A stretch of 46,850 bases of DNA from Acidobacteriota bacterium (GTDB lineage Bacteria > Acidobacteriota > Vicinamibacteria > Marinacidobacterales > Marinacidobacteraceae), in the NCBI GenBank assembly GCA_022822745.1, contig JAJEAO010000038.1:1-46850 (forward strand). Reading direction: 5' to 3'. How positions within the stretch are numbered: the first letter of the stretch is position 1; each line of letters begins with the position of its first letter. Below are positions 8,131 through 16,249 of the stretch, piece by piece. The position numbers were made by a program, and so were the translations under genes. The notes beneath the pieces were generated by a model. It was not told where the DNA came from. It saw only the letters and a program-made list of their open reading frames with translations, and searched no databases.

Positions 8131-9417
8131 GTGAACGACATCTCGCGCGTCCGGGTGCTGTGGCCGGACCACCTCGGGCTCGCCCGCGGCAAGCTGCTCC
8201 TCCCCGGAGCGACCTCGACCGGGCACTGCCTCGCGACCTTCGCCCTCGGCTTCGACCGCAACATGACCCCGTACCGGGAGTCGGGTCTTCTCGACGGGCT
8301 CCCCGACTGTCGCGCCGTGTTCGACCCCGGCTCGATGCGACCCGGCTGGAGCGACGGCGTCGGCGTGGTGATCGCCGACCTCGTGCGCGTCGGGGAGCGC
8401 GAGGGCGAACCGCTCGAACGGTCGCCGCGGCAGGTGCTTCGCCGCGCGATCGCCGCCCACGAGGCGGAGGGACACCACCCGGTCGTCGGGATCGAGCTGG
8501 AGGCGTATCTGCTGGAACCGGACGGTGAAGGCGGGTTCGGACCGATCCGCACGCCCGGCTCCCATGTGTATGGCTCCGGGCCGTTCATGGACCCCCGCGG
8601 CGTCATCGAGGCGGTCCTCGACCGGGCCGCCCGGTTCGGAATCGCGATGGAGTCCTGTCACAGCGAATACGACGACGGACAGTTCGAGCTCACGCTGGGC
8701 AAGAAGGCAGCCCTCGACGCCGCCGACGAGGCGTTCCTGTTCCGGCTGCTCGCCCGCGAGACGGCGCAGGAGATGGGCTTCCACCTGACATTCGTGGGCA
8801 AGCCGTTCACGGACCGGGGCGGCTCCGGTCTCCACGTGAACCTCAGTCTCGAAGCCGACGGCCGCAACCTGTTCGACGGTCCGGACGGCGAGCACGGGCT
8901 GTCGGACCTCGCCTGGTTCTCCGTCGCCGGCCTCCTCCGCCACCACCGCGGCCTCGCCGGCGTCGTCGCGCCGACGGTGAACGCCTACCGGCGGCTCCGG
9001 CCCGGGCAGATGAGCGGCTACTGGGCGAACTGGGCGCGGGACCACCGGGGCTGCGCGGTCCGCGTCCCGCCGGAGCGGGGCGAGGGCGCCCGGGTCGAGC
9101 ATCGCCTCGCCGACGGCGCCTGCGGCCCCCACATCGGGGTCGCCGCCACCCTGATCGCCGCCCGGCTTGGAATCGCTCGCGGCGAACGGCCGCCGCCGGA
9201 GGAGACGAGCGACTGCCTGGAGTCCGCCGACACGGGTGTCAGCGTGGCCGATGATCTCGGGCGGGCGCTCGACCACCTCGAAGCCGACGCCGAATTCGCG
9301 GGCGCGCTCGGCGACGAGTTCTGCCGGATGCATCTCGCGGTGAAGCGCGCCGAATGGGGACGCTTTCTCGCCCACACGACCGACTGGGAGAAGAACGAGT
9401 ACCTCCCCTACCTCTGA
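8131..9417 (+). CDS. Glutamine-synthetase-family gamma-glutamyl ligase
   Basis: 428 residues of the class I GS fold. The beta-grasp start ([17 protein letters not shown]) leads to the catalytic domain with [36 protein letters not shown] and [19 protein letters not shown]. The Arg/Glu-rich end reads [21 protein letters not shown]. The spread of motifs fits PuuA/GlnT-like ligases that join glutamate to an amine rather than housekeeping GlnA, and there is no adenylylation-type C-terminus. Differences from consensus are Asn in place of the second His of GSGxHxH and His in ARDHRGC where many members have Asn, so substrate and activity are uncertain. Its stop overlaps the start of the following ATPase gene by 1 nt. 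Confidence 0.85.
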   Translation: MNDISRVRVLWPDHLGLARGKLLLPGATSTGHCLATFALGFDRNMTPYRESGLLDGLPDCRAVFDPGSMRPGWSDGVGVVIADLVRVGEREGEPLERSPRQVLRRAIAAHEAEGHHPVVGIELEAYLLEPDGEGGFGPIRTPGSHVYGSGPFMDPRGVIEAVLDRAARFGIAMESCHSEYDDGQFELTLGKKAALDAADEAFLFRLLARETAQEMGFHLTFVGKPFTDRGGSGLHVNLSLEADGRNLFDGPDGEHGLSDLAWFSVAGLLRHHRGLAGVVAPTVNAYRRLRPGQMSGYWANWARDHRGCAVRVPPERGEGARVEHRLADGACGPHIGVAATLIAARLGIARGERPPPEETSDCLESADTGVSVADDLGRALDHLEADAEFAGALGDEFCRMHLAVKRAEWGRFLAHTTDWEKNEYLPYL

Positions 9418-10667
9418 TGCGACGCCCCGCAGTCCAGATGAGCCCGAGTACCCCGCGCCGAGTCGCTTCGCTCCGGGTGCGGAACTACCGGGGTCTTCGG
9501 CGGGTTGCCCTGTCCGACCTGACACCGCTGACCGTCCTGCTGGGTCCCAACGGAAGCGGGAAGTCCACGGTCTTCGATGTCTTCACGTTCCTGTCCGAGT
9601 GCCTGACGGACGGCATCCGACGCGCCTGGGACCGACGCGGCAGGTTCCGGGAGCTGCGCACCCGTGGCAGCGAGGGTCCGGTCGTCGTCGAGCTCAAGTA
9701 CCGGGAACAGCCGAAGACCCCGCTCATCACCTACCACCTCGAGATCGACGAGGAGCGCGGAAGGCCGGTCGTGAGCCACGAGTTTCTCCAGTGGAGGCGA
9801 GGGCAGCATGGCCGTCCGTTCCGATTCATGGAGTACCGGCGCGGAGACGGGGAAGTCATCACCGGGGAGAGTCCGGAGGAGCACGATGTGCGAATGCCGA
9901 GGCGCCTGGCGGGACCTGACGTCCTGGCGGTCAGCACCCTCGGCATGCTGGCGGAGAACCCCCGCGTCATCGCCTTCCGCAACTTCGTGACCGGTTGGCA
10001 TCTCTCGTACCTGTCCGCGGACGCCGCGCGGGGCACTCCGGAGGCCGGGGGTCAGGAACGGCTTTCGCCGACCGGAGACAACCTGGCGAACGTCATCCAG
10101 TACCTGGGAGAGGAGCACCCCGAGCGACTGGAAGAGATCTTCACGGTCCTTCGCCGACGCGTCCCGCGCATCGAGGCCGTGCGCGCCGAGTCCCTGGCCG
10201 ACGGGCGTCTGCTCCTCCGCATCAAGGACGCCCCCTTCGCGACGCCGGTCCTGTCGCGGTTCGCGTCCGACGGCACGCTCAAGATGCTGGCCTACCTGAC
10301 GCTTCTCCACGATCCAGCGCCACCGACCCTGATCGGCATCGAGGAGCCGGAGAACTTCCTCCATCCGAGAATCCTGCCCGAGCTCGCCGAGGAATGCCGA
10401 GCCGCGGCCGAGCGGACCCAGTTGCTCATCAGTACGCACTCTCCCTTCTTCGTGGACATGCTCCGCTCCGCCGAGCTGCGTGTGCTGTGGCGCGACGAAT
10501 CGGGCTACACGCGGGTTCAGCGAGTCTCCGATATCGCGCGAGTGGAAAGCTTCGTGAACGAGGGGGCAAGTCTCGGAGAACTGTGGATGGAGGGTCACTT
10601 CGGCGCCGGCGACCCTCTCGTGAACCAGGGCGGCCCATCGGCCGGAAGCCGGACGAACTCCCGGTGA
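9417..10667 (+). CDS. AAA/ABC-type ATPase (AAA_21, OLD/SMC-like), first gene of a two-gene unit
   Basis: 416 residues. After [20 protein letters not shown], the typical first strand of RecF/OLD/SMC-like ATPases, comes Walker [10 protein letters not shown] (residues 43-51). Near residues 305-312 [13 protein letters not shown] is the Walker B with catalytic Glu and D-loop, and [14 protein letters not shown] (about 335) is the switch-His region. No TOPRIM or nuclease domain follows; that function appears to be supplied by the next gene, which starts inside the stop codon (GTGA overlap). ATG 9417 overlaps the ligase stop; ATG 9438 is an alternative. Split ATPase/TOPRIM pairs are known as phage-defence systems (OLD, Gabija, PARIS). 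That role is inference here. Confidence 0.85.
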   Translation: MRRPAVQMSPSTPRRVASLRVRNYRGLRRVALSDLTPLTVLLGPNGSGKSTVFDVFTFLSECLTDGIRRAWDRRGRFRELRTRGSEGPVVVELKYREQPKTPLITYHLEIDEERGRPVVSHEFLQWRRGQHGRPFRFMEYRRGDGEVITGESPEEHDVRMPRRLAGPDVLAVSTLGMLAENPRVIAFRNFVTGWHLSYLSADAARGTPEAGGQERLSPTGDNLANVIQYLGEEHPERLEEIFTVLRRRVPRIEAVRAESLADGRLLLRIKDAPFATPVLSRFASDGTLKMLAYLTLLHDPAPPTLIGIEEPENFLHPRILPELAEECRAAAERTQLLISTHSPFFVDMLRSAELRVLWRDESGYTRVQRVSDIARVESFVNEGASLGELWMEGHFGAGDPLVNQGGPSAGSRTNSR

Positions 10668-11281
10668 CGACGAGACACATCGAGTTCCTCGTGGAGGACA
10701 TCTCGACGGAGGCGTTTCTGCGCGAACTGCTGCCGCGTCTGCTTCCGAGCGGGCGGACCTTCGCGATATACCCCTTCGGGAACAAGTTCGCATTCCGGAA
10801 AAAACTGCGCGGACGGATGCGGGGATACGCCCGTCAGCTTCCCCGCGACTGGCGCATCGTGGTCGTAGTGGACCGGGACACCGACGACTGCCACGCACTG
10901 AAGCAGGAGATGGAAGATGCGGCCATTGCGGCCGGGCTCCGAACGCGTACGGGGACGGGTCGCTCCGATTGGCAGGTCGTGAACCGCATCGCGATCGAGG
11001 AACTCGAGGCCTGGTACTTCGGCGACTGGCGGGCGGTGCGAGAGGCTTACCCTCGAGTCCCGGCCACAGTGCCGAAACGCGCAGGATTCCGCGATCCTGA
11101 TGCGATTCGAGGAGGGACGTGGGAGGCGTTCGAACGGATCCTCAAGAGGAGCGGCTACTTCAAGACAGGTCTCCGCAAGACCGAAGCAGCCCGGGAGGTG
11201 GCCGCTCGGATGTGCTGGCGCCGCACTAGTTCAAGGAGCTTCAGCGTATTCGTGGATGCCGTTCTGGAGGCAGCCAGATGA
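10664..11281 (+). CDS. DUF4276 family protein, TOPRIM-like, second gene of the ATPase unit
   Basis: 205 residues from GTG 10664, which overlaps the ATPase stop by 4 nt, so translation is probably coupled. TOPRIM-like acidic positions are visible: Glu11 in [12 protein letters not shown] and the DxDxDD run at 70-75 ([10 protein letters not shown]). A family block [20 protein letters not shown] follows, with [10 protein letters not shown] and a terminal [14 protein letters not shown]. This matches DUF4276, which commonly sits beside an AAA ATPase. The family is presumed to be a metal-dependent nuclease or effector controlled by the ATPase. No target or trigger can be read from sequence. The next gene (P450) starts 39 nt later but has its own ribosome site. 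Confidence 0.8.
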   Translation: MTTRHIEFLVEDISTEAFLRELLPRLLPSGRTFAIYPFGNKFAFRKKLRGRMRGYARQLPRDWRIVVVVDRDTDDCHALKQEMEDAAIAAGLRTRTGTGRSDWQVVNRIAIEELEAWYFGDWRAVREAYPRVPATVPKRAGFRDPDAIRGGTWEAFERILKRSGYFKTGLRKTEAAREVAARMCWRRTSSRSFSVFVDAVLEAAR

Positions 11282-11320
11282 CGTTCTCCAGAGGCTGGAC
11301 TCCAGCGCCGGGGAGGTGAC

Positions 11321-12490
11321 ATGGGCTTTGCCGACACGATCACGGCCGAGGATCTGGATCGCGACCCGGCTCCGATCCTCGCCCGCCTCCGCGAGGAGGC
11401 GCCGGTGGCGTGGATCCCGGCGCTGGAGATGTGGTTCGTGACCCGGTGGGACGACGTGCAGACGATGGAGGACCACCCGGAAGTCTTCAGCGCGGCGACC
11501 GAGCCGAGCTTCCTCGCCCGCACCCTCGGCCGGAACATGCTGACGCAGGACCCCCCCGCCTGCACCCGCATCCAGCGCGCGATGAAGCCGCCGTTCCTTC
11601 GCGCCGGTCGGAGCGGAACATTCGTGGAGGACGAACTTCCGGCGATGTGCGACGAGCTGATCGAGGGATTTCGCGACCAGGGCGCCTTCGACATCACTTC
11701 AGGATACGCCGATGCCGTGAGCGCGGGGTCGCTCGCCGCGGTGCTCGGACTCGACGCGCACGGATGGGAGGAGGTGTGGAGGTGGTGCGAGGGCGTCTGC
11801 ACCGGCGTCGCCAACTTCGCGCGGGATCCGGAGCTGTTCGCCGTGGGACAGCGCGCCGCCGACGCCATCGAGGTGGCCGTGCTCGCGCGGCTCGATGAAC
11901 TTCGCCTCCGTCCGGAAGCGTCCGGCCTCCTCCACTTCCTCCGGGCCGAGGAGGATCTGACCGCCGCCGAAATCGTGAACAACGTCCGCCTCATGATTTC
12001 CGGGGGAATCAACGAACCGCGCGACGGCATCGCCCTCGTGGTGTGGACGCTGCTGTCGGACGACGGCCTGCGGCTGAAGGCTCTCGGCAGCGCGGCGGCG
12101 ATGCGCCGGGTCGTGGACGAAGTCCTTCGCCGCTACACGCCGGTGGGCACGATCACCCGGCAGACGACGCAGCCGACCGAGCTGGCTGGAATCCCTCTCC
12201 CCGCCGGCGTCCTCGTCTCGGGCATCCTCCGCTCGGTGAACCTGGATCCGGCGCGGTTCCGCGATCCCGAGCGCATCGTCCTCTCCCGCACCGAGGGAGC
12301 GAACGCGGCCTTCGCGCTCGGCGCCCACCGCTGCATCGGGGAGTGGCTGGGGCGGCAGGAGATCCGGGTGGGCGCCGAACGGCTCCTGCGCAACCTCCCC
12401 GGTCTGCGCCTCGACCCGGACCACGAGGTCGAGCTGCACGGGTTCGAGTTCCGCGGTCCGAAGTCGGTCCGCGTCGTCTGGGACTCCTGA
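11321..12490 (+). CDS. Cytochrome P450
   Basis: 389 residues, a soluble bacterial-type P450. The heme-thiolate loop is FALGAHRCIGEWLGRQE with the Cys ligand at about residue 338; the K-helix ExxR is in VVDEVLRRY. The I-helix reads LMISGGINEPRDGIA: the usual Thr of the acid-alcohol pair is replaced in an N-E-P-R-D sequence, seen in some P450 groups with altered oxygen activation. GGAGGTGAC just before ATG is a strong ribosome site. Redox partners are not in the window. It heads a tight operon with an acetoacetate-decarboxylase-like protein (16 nt later) and an extradiol dioxygenase. A role in oxidising an aromatic or related substrate before ring cleavage is plausible but inferred. Confidence 0.9.
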   Translation: MGFADTITAEDLDRDPAPILARLREEAPVAWIPALEMWFVTRWDDVQTMEDHPEVFSAATEPSFLARTLGRNMLTQDPPACTRIQRAMKPPFLRAGRSGTFVEDELPAMCDELIEGFRDQGAFDITSGYADAVSAGSLAAVLGLDAHGWEEVWRWCEGVCTGVANFARDPELFAVGQRAADAIEVAVLARLDELRLRPEASGLLHFLRAEEDLTAAEIVNNVRLMISGGINEPRDGIALVVWTLLSDDGLRLKALGSAAAMRRVVDEVLRRYTPVGTITRQTTQPTELAGIPLPAGVLVSGILRSVNLDPARFRDPERIVLSRTEGANAAFALGAHRCIGEWLGRQEIRVGAERLLRNLPGLRLDPDHEVELHGFEFRGPKSVRVVWDS

Positions 12491-12506
12491 ACGGGAAACG
12501 CAAGCG

Positions 12507-13301
12507 ATGTCCGGGTTCTTTCTTCCGCGGACGATGAGTGGGCGGGCGTCGCTGCTTCCGGCGCCGCCCTGGTTCTACTCGGGCGAGATGCTCACGATCG
12601 AGTACGAGGCGGCGCCGGGAGCGGTGGCCTCGCTCCTCCCCGCCCCGCTGGCGCCGGTCGCCGACCGACCGGACGCGGTGGCGGCGATCTGGGCTGAATG
12701 GCAGTGCTGCGGCGCATCAGGAGAAGAACTGCTCGACCCGGTGCGCGCCCAGTACAAGGAATGCCTGCTCGTGGTCCGGTGCCGCCACGCGGGGCGCGAC
12801 TGGTCCCGGTGCGTCTTCATCTGGGTGGACAGCGACGCTTCCCTGGTGCGCGGCCACTTCCAGGGCTATCCCAAGAAGCTGGGCGAGATCTGGATGACCC
12901 GTCCGGCGTTGATCGGTCGGGCCGGGCCGCGCCTCGCCCGCGGCGGGCGATTCGGAGCGACGGTCGCCGCCGGATCCCGCCGGCTCATGGAGGCGGAGTT
13001 CACGATCCGCGGCCAGGCGGAGAGCGCCGGCTTCGTGAACGCCCACCCCATGCTCCACCACCGCCTCATGCCCCGCATCGAAGCCGACGGGGAAGACTCG
13101 CTCGACGAGCTGGTCTCGGCGGCATCTTCCGATGTGGAACTCGGCCCGGCCTTCATCGGGGACGCCGAGCTGCGGGTCTTCCCCTCACCCACCGAGGAGC
13201 TGGAGACGCTGGCGCCCCGGCGAGTCCTCGGCGGCTTCTGGCGGCGGGTCGGGTTCACCTTCCGCGGCGGCCGGACGATCGCCGACGGGCGCGAGGGCTG
13301 A
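12507..13301 (+). CDS. Acetoacetate decarboxylase family protein
   Basis: 264 residues. The family core is present: PPWFYSGEMLTIEYEA near the start, YKECLLVVRC, and GHFQGYPKKLGEIWMTRP, whose paired lysines (about 123-124) correspond to the Schiff-base Lys and its neighbour in acetoacetate decarboxylase. Many members use this fold for other decarboxylations or for aldol/dehydratase chemistry, so true acetoacetate activity should not be assumed. It lies between a P450 and a class III ring-cleavage dioxygenase, 16 nt after the first and 4 nt before the second. It might act on a ring-fission or side-chain keto acid from that pathway. ATG 12534 is a possible shorter start. Confidence 0.8.
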   Translation: MSGFFLPRTMSGRASLLPAPPWFYSGEMLTIEYEAAPGAVASLLPAPLAPVADRPDAVAAIWAEWQCCGASGEELLDPVRAQYKECLLVVRCRHAGRDWSRCVFIWVDSDASLVRGHFQGYPKKLGEIWMTRPALIGRAGPRLARGGRFGATVAAGSRRLMEAEFTIRGQAESAGFVNAHPMLHHRLMPRIEADGEDSLDELVSAASSDVELGPAFIGDAELRVFPSPTEELETLAPRRVLGGFWRRVGFTFRGGRTIADGREG

Positions 13302-13305
13302 CGGC

Positions 13306-14232
13306 GTGGCCGTCGTCGGGTTCGGGCTCCTCTCGCATGTCCCCACGATCATGCTGCCCGAGGCGACGCGCCGCGAGCTGAACGAGGGAAAGGAGATCAG
13401 CCTCGTCCCCGGGCTCCACCGCCTTCGTGAGGAAGTGCTCGACGAGCTTGCCCCCGAGACCTTCGTGATCTTCGACACCCACTGGGCGAGCACGGTAGAG
13501 CATCTGCTCGCCGCCCAGCCGCGACGAGCCGGGCGCTACACCTCGGACGAGTTGCCGCGGGGGATGGCGGGGATCCCCTACGACTACCGAGGGGATCCCG
13601 AACTCGCGCACCGGGCGGCGGAGGCAGCGCGAGACGCGGGACAACCCGCCCACGCCTCCGACGACCCGCGCCTCCCCGTCCACTACCCCACGATCAACCT
13701 GCTCCACTACCTGTGGCGGGGGGAGCGGGTCGTCTCGGCGAGCTGCGCCCAGACCGGGGAAACGGCCGATTTCCTCGCGATGGGGCGAGCGATCGGGGAG
13801 GCGGTCGCAGAGACCGGGCGCCGCGTCGTGCTGCTCGCGTCGGGCGGCATGAGCCACCGGTTCTGGCCGCTGTCGCAGATTCCGGAACGGGAGGCATCCC
13901 ACCCTCGCCACGTGCGAACGCCCGAGGCGCGCGCCGCGGACGAGGAGCGTCTCCGCTGGTTCGAGGCGGGAAACCATCGCCGGGTGATCGAGACGATGGA
14001 CGACTACGCCCGCTTCGCTCCCGAGGGGCGCTTCGGGCATTACCTGATGGCGGTCGCCGCCGTGGGCGGAGCCGACTGCGCGGCGCCCGGCCGCCGCTTC
14101 TCCGACTACGAGAACTCGATCGGCACCGGCCAGGTCCACGTCTGGTTCGACCGCCCGTCGAACGGCTGGACCCGTGAATCCGAGACAGATCGGATCAGCG
14201 CCATGCCGCGATCTCGCCTCCGGGGTTCCTGA
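13306..14232 (+). CDS. Class III extradiol ring-cleavage dioxygenase (LigB-like catalytic subunit)
   Basis: 308 residues from GTG 13306. Iron ligands typical of the LigB superfamily are visible: His11 in LLSHVPTIM, His59 in FDTHWAS, and a Glu at about 269 in SDYENSIGTGQ. The His of GGMSHRFW (about 184) fits the catalytic base. Overall it looks like HpcB/HpaD-type single-chain catecholic dioxygenases, which open the ring next to the diol using Fe(II) and oxygen. The last 25 residues (after VWFDRPSNG) look like a non-homologous tail. It is third in the operon after P450 and the decarboxylase-like gene. No aldehyde dehydrogenase, hydratase or aldolase of a meta-pathway is nearby, so the pathway is incomplete here. 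Confidence 0.85.
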   Translation: MAVVGFGLLSHVPTIMLPEATRRELNEGKEISLVPGLHRLREEVLDELAPETFVIFDTHWASTVEHLLAAQPRRAGRYTSDELPRGMAGIPYDYRGDPELAHRAAEAARDAGQPAHASDDPRLPVHYPTINLLHYLWRGERVVSASCAQTGETADFLAMGRAIGEAVAETGRRVVLLASGGMSHRFWPLSQIPEREASHPRHVRTPEARAADEERLRWFEAGNHRRVIETMDDYARFAPEGRFGHYLMAVAAVGGADCAAPGRRFSDYENSIGTGQVHVWFDRPSNGWTRESETDRISAMPRSRLRGS

Positions 14233-14382
14233 ACACCTGCCGCAAGCGCCCGTCGCGCGACGAGCGCTGCGAGCGCGCCCCCGGAAGCGCTGTTCAGCGC
14301 CTCGGGGGAAGTCGAGGTGCACCGGCAACGGCAGTGCGCAGTCGATCAGGAGAGCTTCGCCGCTCCGGAACGCAGCGCGCGC

Positions 14383-14964
14383 TCAGGTCGCTGTGTCCGG
14401 TATGACGGCGCACGCCACCCGCGCACCGCCACCTCCAAGAGGCGCCGGCATGTCGGAGTAGTTGTCACCGCCGCCATGGACCATCAGGGCGCGACCCAGA
14501 ATGTCACTCACGCGGACCCGCGGTGCGACCACCGCAGCAGTCGCAGCGCCGCCCCCGTCAACGACGAGTCTTGGCAGGTCTCCGAGATGGCCGTTCCCGT
14601 TGGGGCCTTCGTGACGCCCCGTATTCGCCGGGTCGTAGTGCCCACCTGCGTTCTGTCCGGACATGCCGCAGTCGGGATTCGCATGAACATGGAAGCCGTG
14701 CTCGCCGGGCGTCAGTCGGGTCAGGTCAGGAGTGAAGCGAGCCCCATCGGCCGTGTCCTCGATGAGAACGGAGCCGAGCGAGACTCCCGAGTCCGTCGCG
14801 TGGATCTCGACCTCGACAGATGGCATCGGCGGCGGCGGGATCTCCGGGGCCGGGGCCATGGCCGGCATCGGCGTCGCGGGCGAGTCGTCATCGCACCCGG
14901 CGACTCCCGCCAGCAACAGGGCCAGTACGATCCGTCGTCGCGTCGCATGGGTTCCAACTGACAT
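14383..14964 (-). CDS. sodC: Cu/Zn superoxide dismutase, lipoprotein
   Basis: 193 residues. A lipoprotein signal (VLALLLAGVAGC, Cys24) is followed by a Pro-rich spacer, so the enzyme should be anchored on the outside of a membrane. Metal-site motifs are intact: GEHGFHVHANPDC, AGGHYDPANTGRHEGP, GNGHLGDLPRLVVD and ALMVHGGGDNYSD near the end, with GGGARVACAVI as the last strand. It converts superoxide to peroxide and oxygen. AGGGAG 7 nt before the ATG is a good ribosome site and lies inside the last codons of the upstream ATPase gene, 4 nt away, so the two are probably cotranscribed. The preceding 150 bases on the plus side (14233-14382) hold nothing recognisable. Confidence 0.92.
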   Translation of the reverse strand: MSVGTHATRRRIVLALLLAGVAGCDDDSPATPMPAMAPAPEIPPPPMPSVEVEIHATDSGVSLGSVLIEDTADGARFTPDLTRLTPGEHGFHVHANPDCGMSGQNAGGHYDPANTGRHEGPNGNGHLGDLPRLVVDGGGAATAAVVAPRVRVSDILGRALMVHGGGDNYSDMPAPLGGGGARVACAVIPDTAT

Positions 14965-14968
14965 CCCG

Positions 14969-16162
14969 TCACTCCCTGTGCTCGCCGATCCGACCGGCCC
15001 TCAGGCTCGCCCGATGCGTCCCATGGGAGCCCATCCTCGCTACGAGCTCGGCGTGGCCATCGTAGTATGAAAGCAGGAAGTCGGCGAAGCTCGGGATCCC
15101 CATTTCCCAGCCCGTCGGCGGCGTTTCCCACAGCACTCCCAAGTCTGTGAGCGTCTGGAGCAGCTCGGCCTCCTCCTTCGCGGGCGCGTAGTCGGCCAGA
15201 AAACCGTCGAGGTCCGCCCACGCCAGCCGACCGCCGCTTCGTGACACGAGCCTGGCGAGAGGCTGGAGCACATGGTGGACGCCGCGCCCATGCGCCTCCT
15301 GGAATCGGCCGGCATGGAAGCGCTCGATCTCCGGGCGAATCTCCGCGGCGCCCTTTCTCGCCGACTCGAGAGTGACCTGGGGCGCTGAGGCTCGCGCCGC
15401 CGCGTTCCATGCATCTCTTCCGAGCAACTGGATGAAGTACGGGTAGTCCCGGGACTGTTCCGCCAGCCAGGCCGCAGCGCCTTCGGTGAACGGCAATCCG
15501 CCACTTGCCGCCGGTTCGGTGAGTGCGCGGAGAGTCGCCTCGCGGTGCAGACGACCGACCGGAACCTGCCGGAACATCCGCTCGGCGAAGGTTCCGGCGG
15601 TGCGGAGACGGCGCGGAGCGTCGGGGGTTCCAGCCGCGAGCACGACGAACGGGAGCTCTCGTCGGGCAGCCGACTGAACGGCGTCGAGGAAGACTCGGCC
15701 AGTGGCGGGGGGAACGGCGTGCGCCTCGTCGAGGAGGACCACCAGGGGGGCGGTTCCGATCCAGCCGGCGAGCAATTCGGCCGCATCGGAGGGGAGCGGA
15801 CCGGATGGAACCGGGACTCTGTCTCTCGTGAACGGCCCGTTCTGCACTCGGGTCGTGATCCCGCCTGCCTTTTCCTGGAGTCTGCGCACGAGAACTTCAT
15901 GAGTCGCGAACGACGAGACGGAGAGATCCTCGGCCCGGATCCCGCGCCGGCGGGCACTGTCGGAGATGTCGTCCAGAAGACTCGTCTTGCCGTTGCCACG
16001 AGGGCCGAAGAAGAGGAGCCCCTGCGAGGGCCGCCGCCCCGACTCCAGCAGAGCCAGCAACCTGTCGCCCAAGGCCTGCTCCGCGCCCCTCCCCGCCAGC
16101 AGCGGCGGGCGGACGCCGGCGCCCGGCTGAAACGGATTCGCTTCCGGGATCACGCCACGCAC
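14969..16162 (-). CDS. AAA (Orc1/AAA_16-like) ATPase
   Basis: 397 residues from a GTG at 16162. Walker A is GPRGNGKTS (about 53-61) and Walker B is LVVLLDEAHAVPP. A sensor-1-like VVLAAGTPDAPRRL segment and an arginine-rich TFAERMFRQVPV region follow. The C-terminal third is helical and reads like a winged-helix domain (RSGGRLAWADLDGFLADYAP). Proteins of this build are usually annotated as ATP-binding AAA proteins found in accessory regions; what they act on is unknown. The gene is followed by sodC with only 4 bases between. The start is uncertain: another GTG lies three codons in. Confidence 0.75.
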   Translation of the reverse strand: MRGVIPEANPFQPGAGVRPPLLAGRGAEQALGDRLLALLESGRRPSQGLLFFGPRGNGKTSLLDDISDSARRRGIRAEDLSVSSFATHEVLVRRLQEKAGGITTRVQNGPFTRDRVPVPSGPLPSDAAELLAGWIGTAPLVVLLDEAHAVPPATGRVFLDAVQSAARRELPFVVLAAGTPDAPRRLRTAGTFAERMFRQVPVGRLHREATLRALTEPAASGGLPFTEGAAAWLAEQSRDYPYFIQLLGRDAWNAAARASAPQVTLESARKGAAEIRPEIERFHAGRFQEAHGRGVHHVLQPLARLVSRSGGRLAWADLDGFLADYAPAKEEAELLQTLTDLGVLWETPPTGWEMGIPSFADFLLSYYDGHAELVARMGSHGTHRASLRAGRIGEHRE

Positions 16163-16249
16163 GGCGTGAATTCAAGCAGGCATTCCGGCGAGCGCGTCAG
16201 GCGCCGGGAGCCGGCACCGGGTACCGTTGCCCGGGACGGGAGGCAGTCC

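Noticed and set aside
5748..8606. 952-codon minus-strand open frame opposite the TonB receptor and its neighbours
   Set aside because: It is antisense to three real genes, is Arg/Gly/Val-rich and has no domain; open antisense frames are expected at this GC content.
11321..14232. P450 operon considered as a secondary-metabolite cluster
   Set aside because: No synthase, ligase or transport gene of a natural-product pathway is adjacent; ring-cleavage catabolism fits better.
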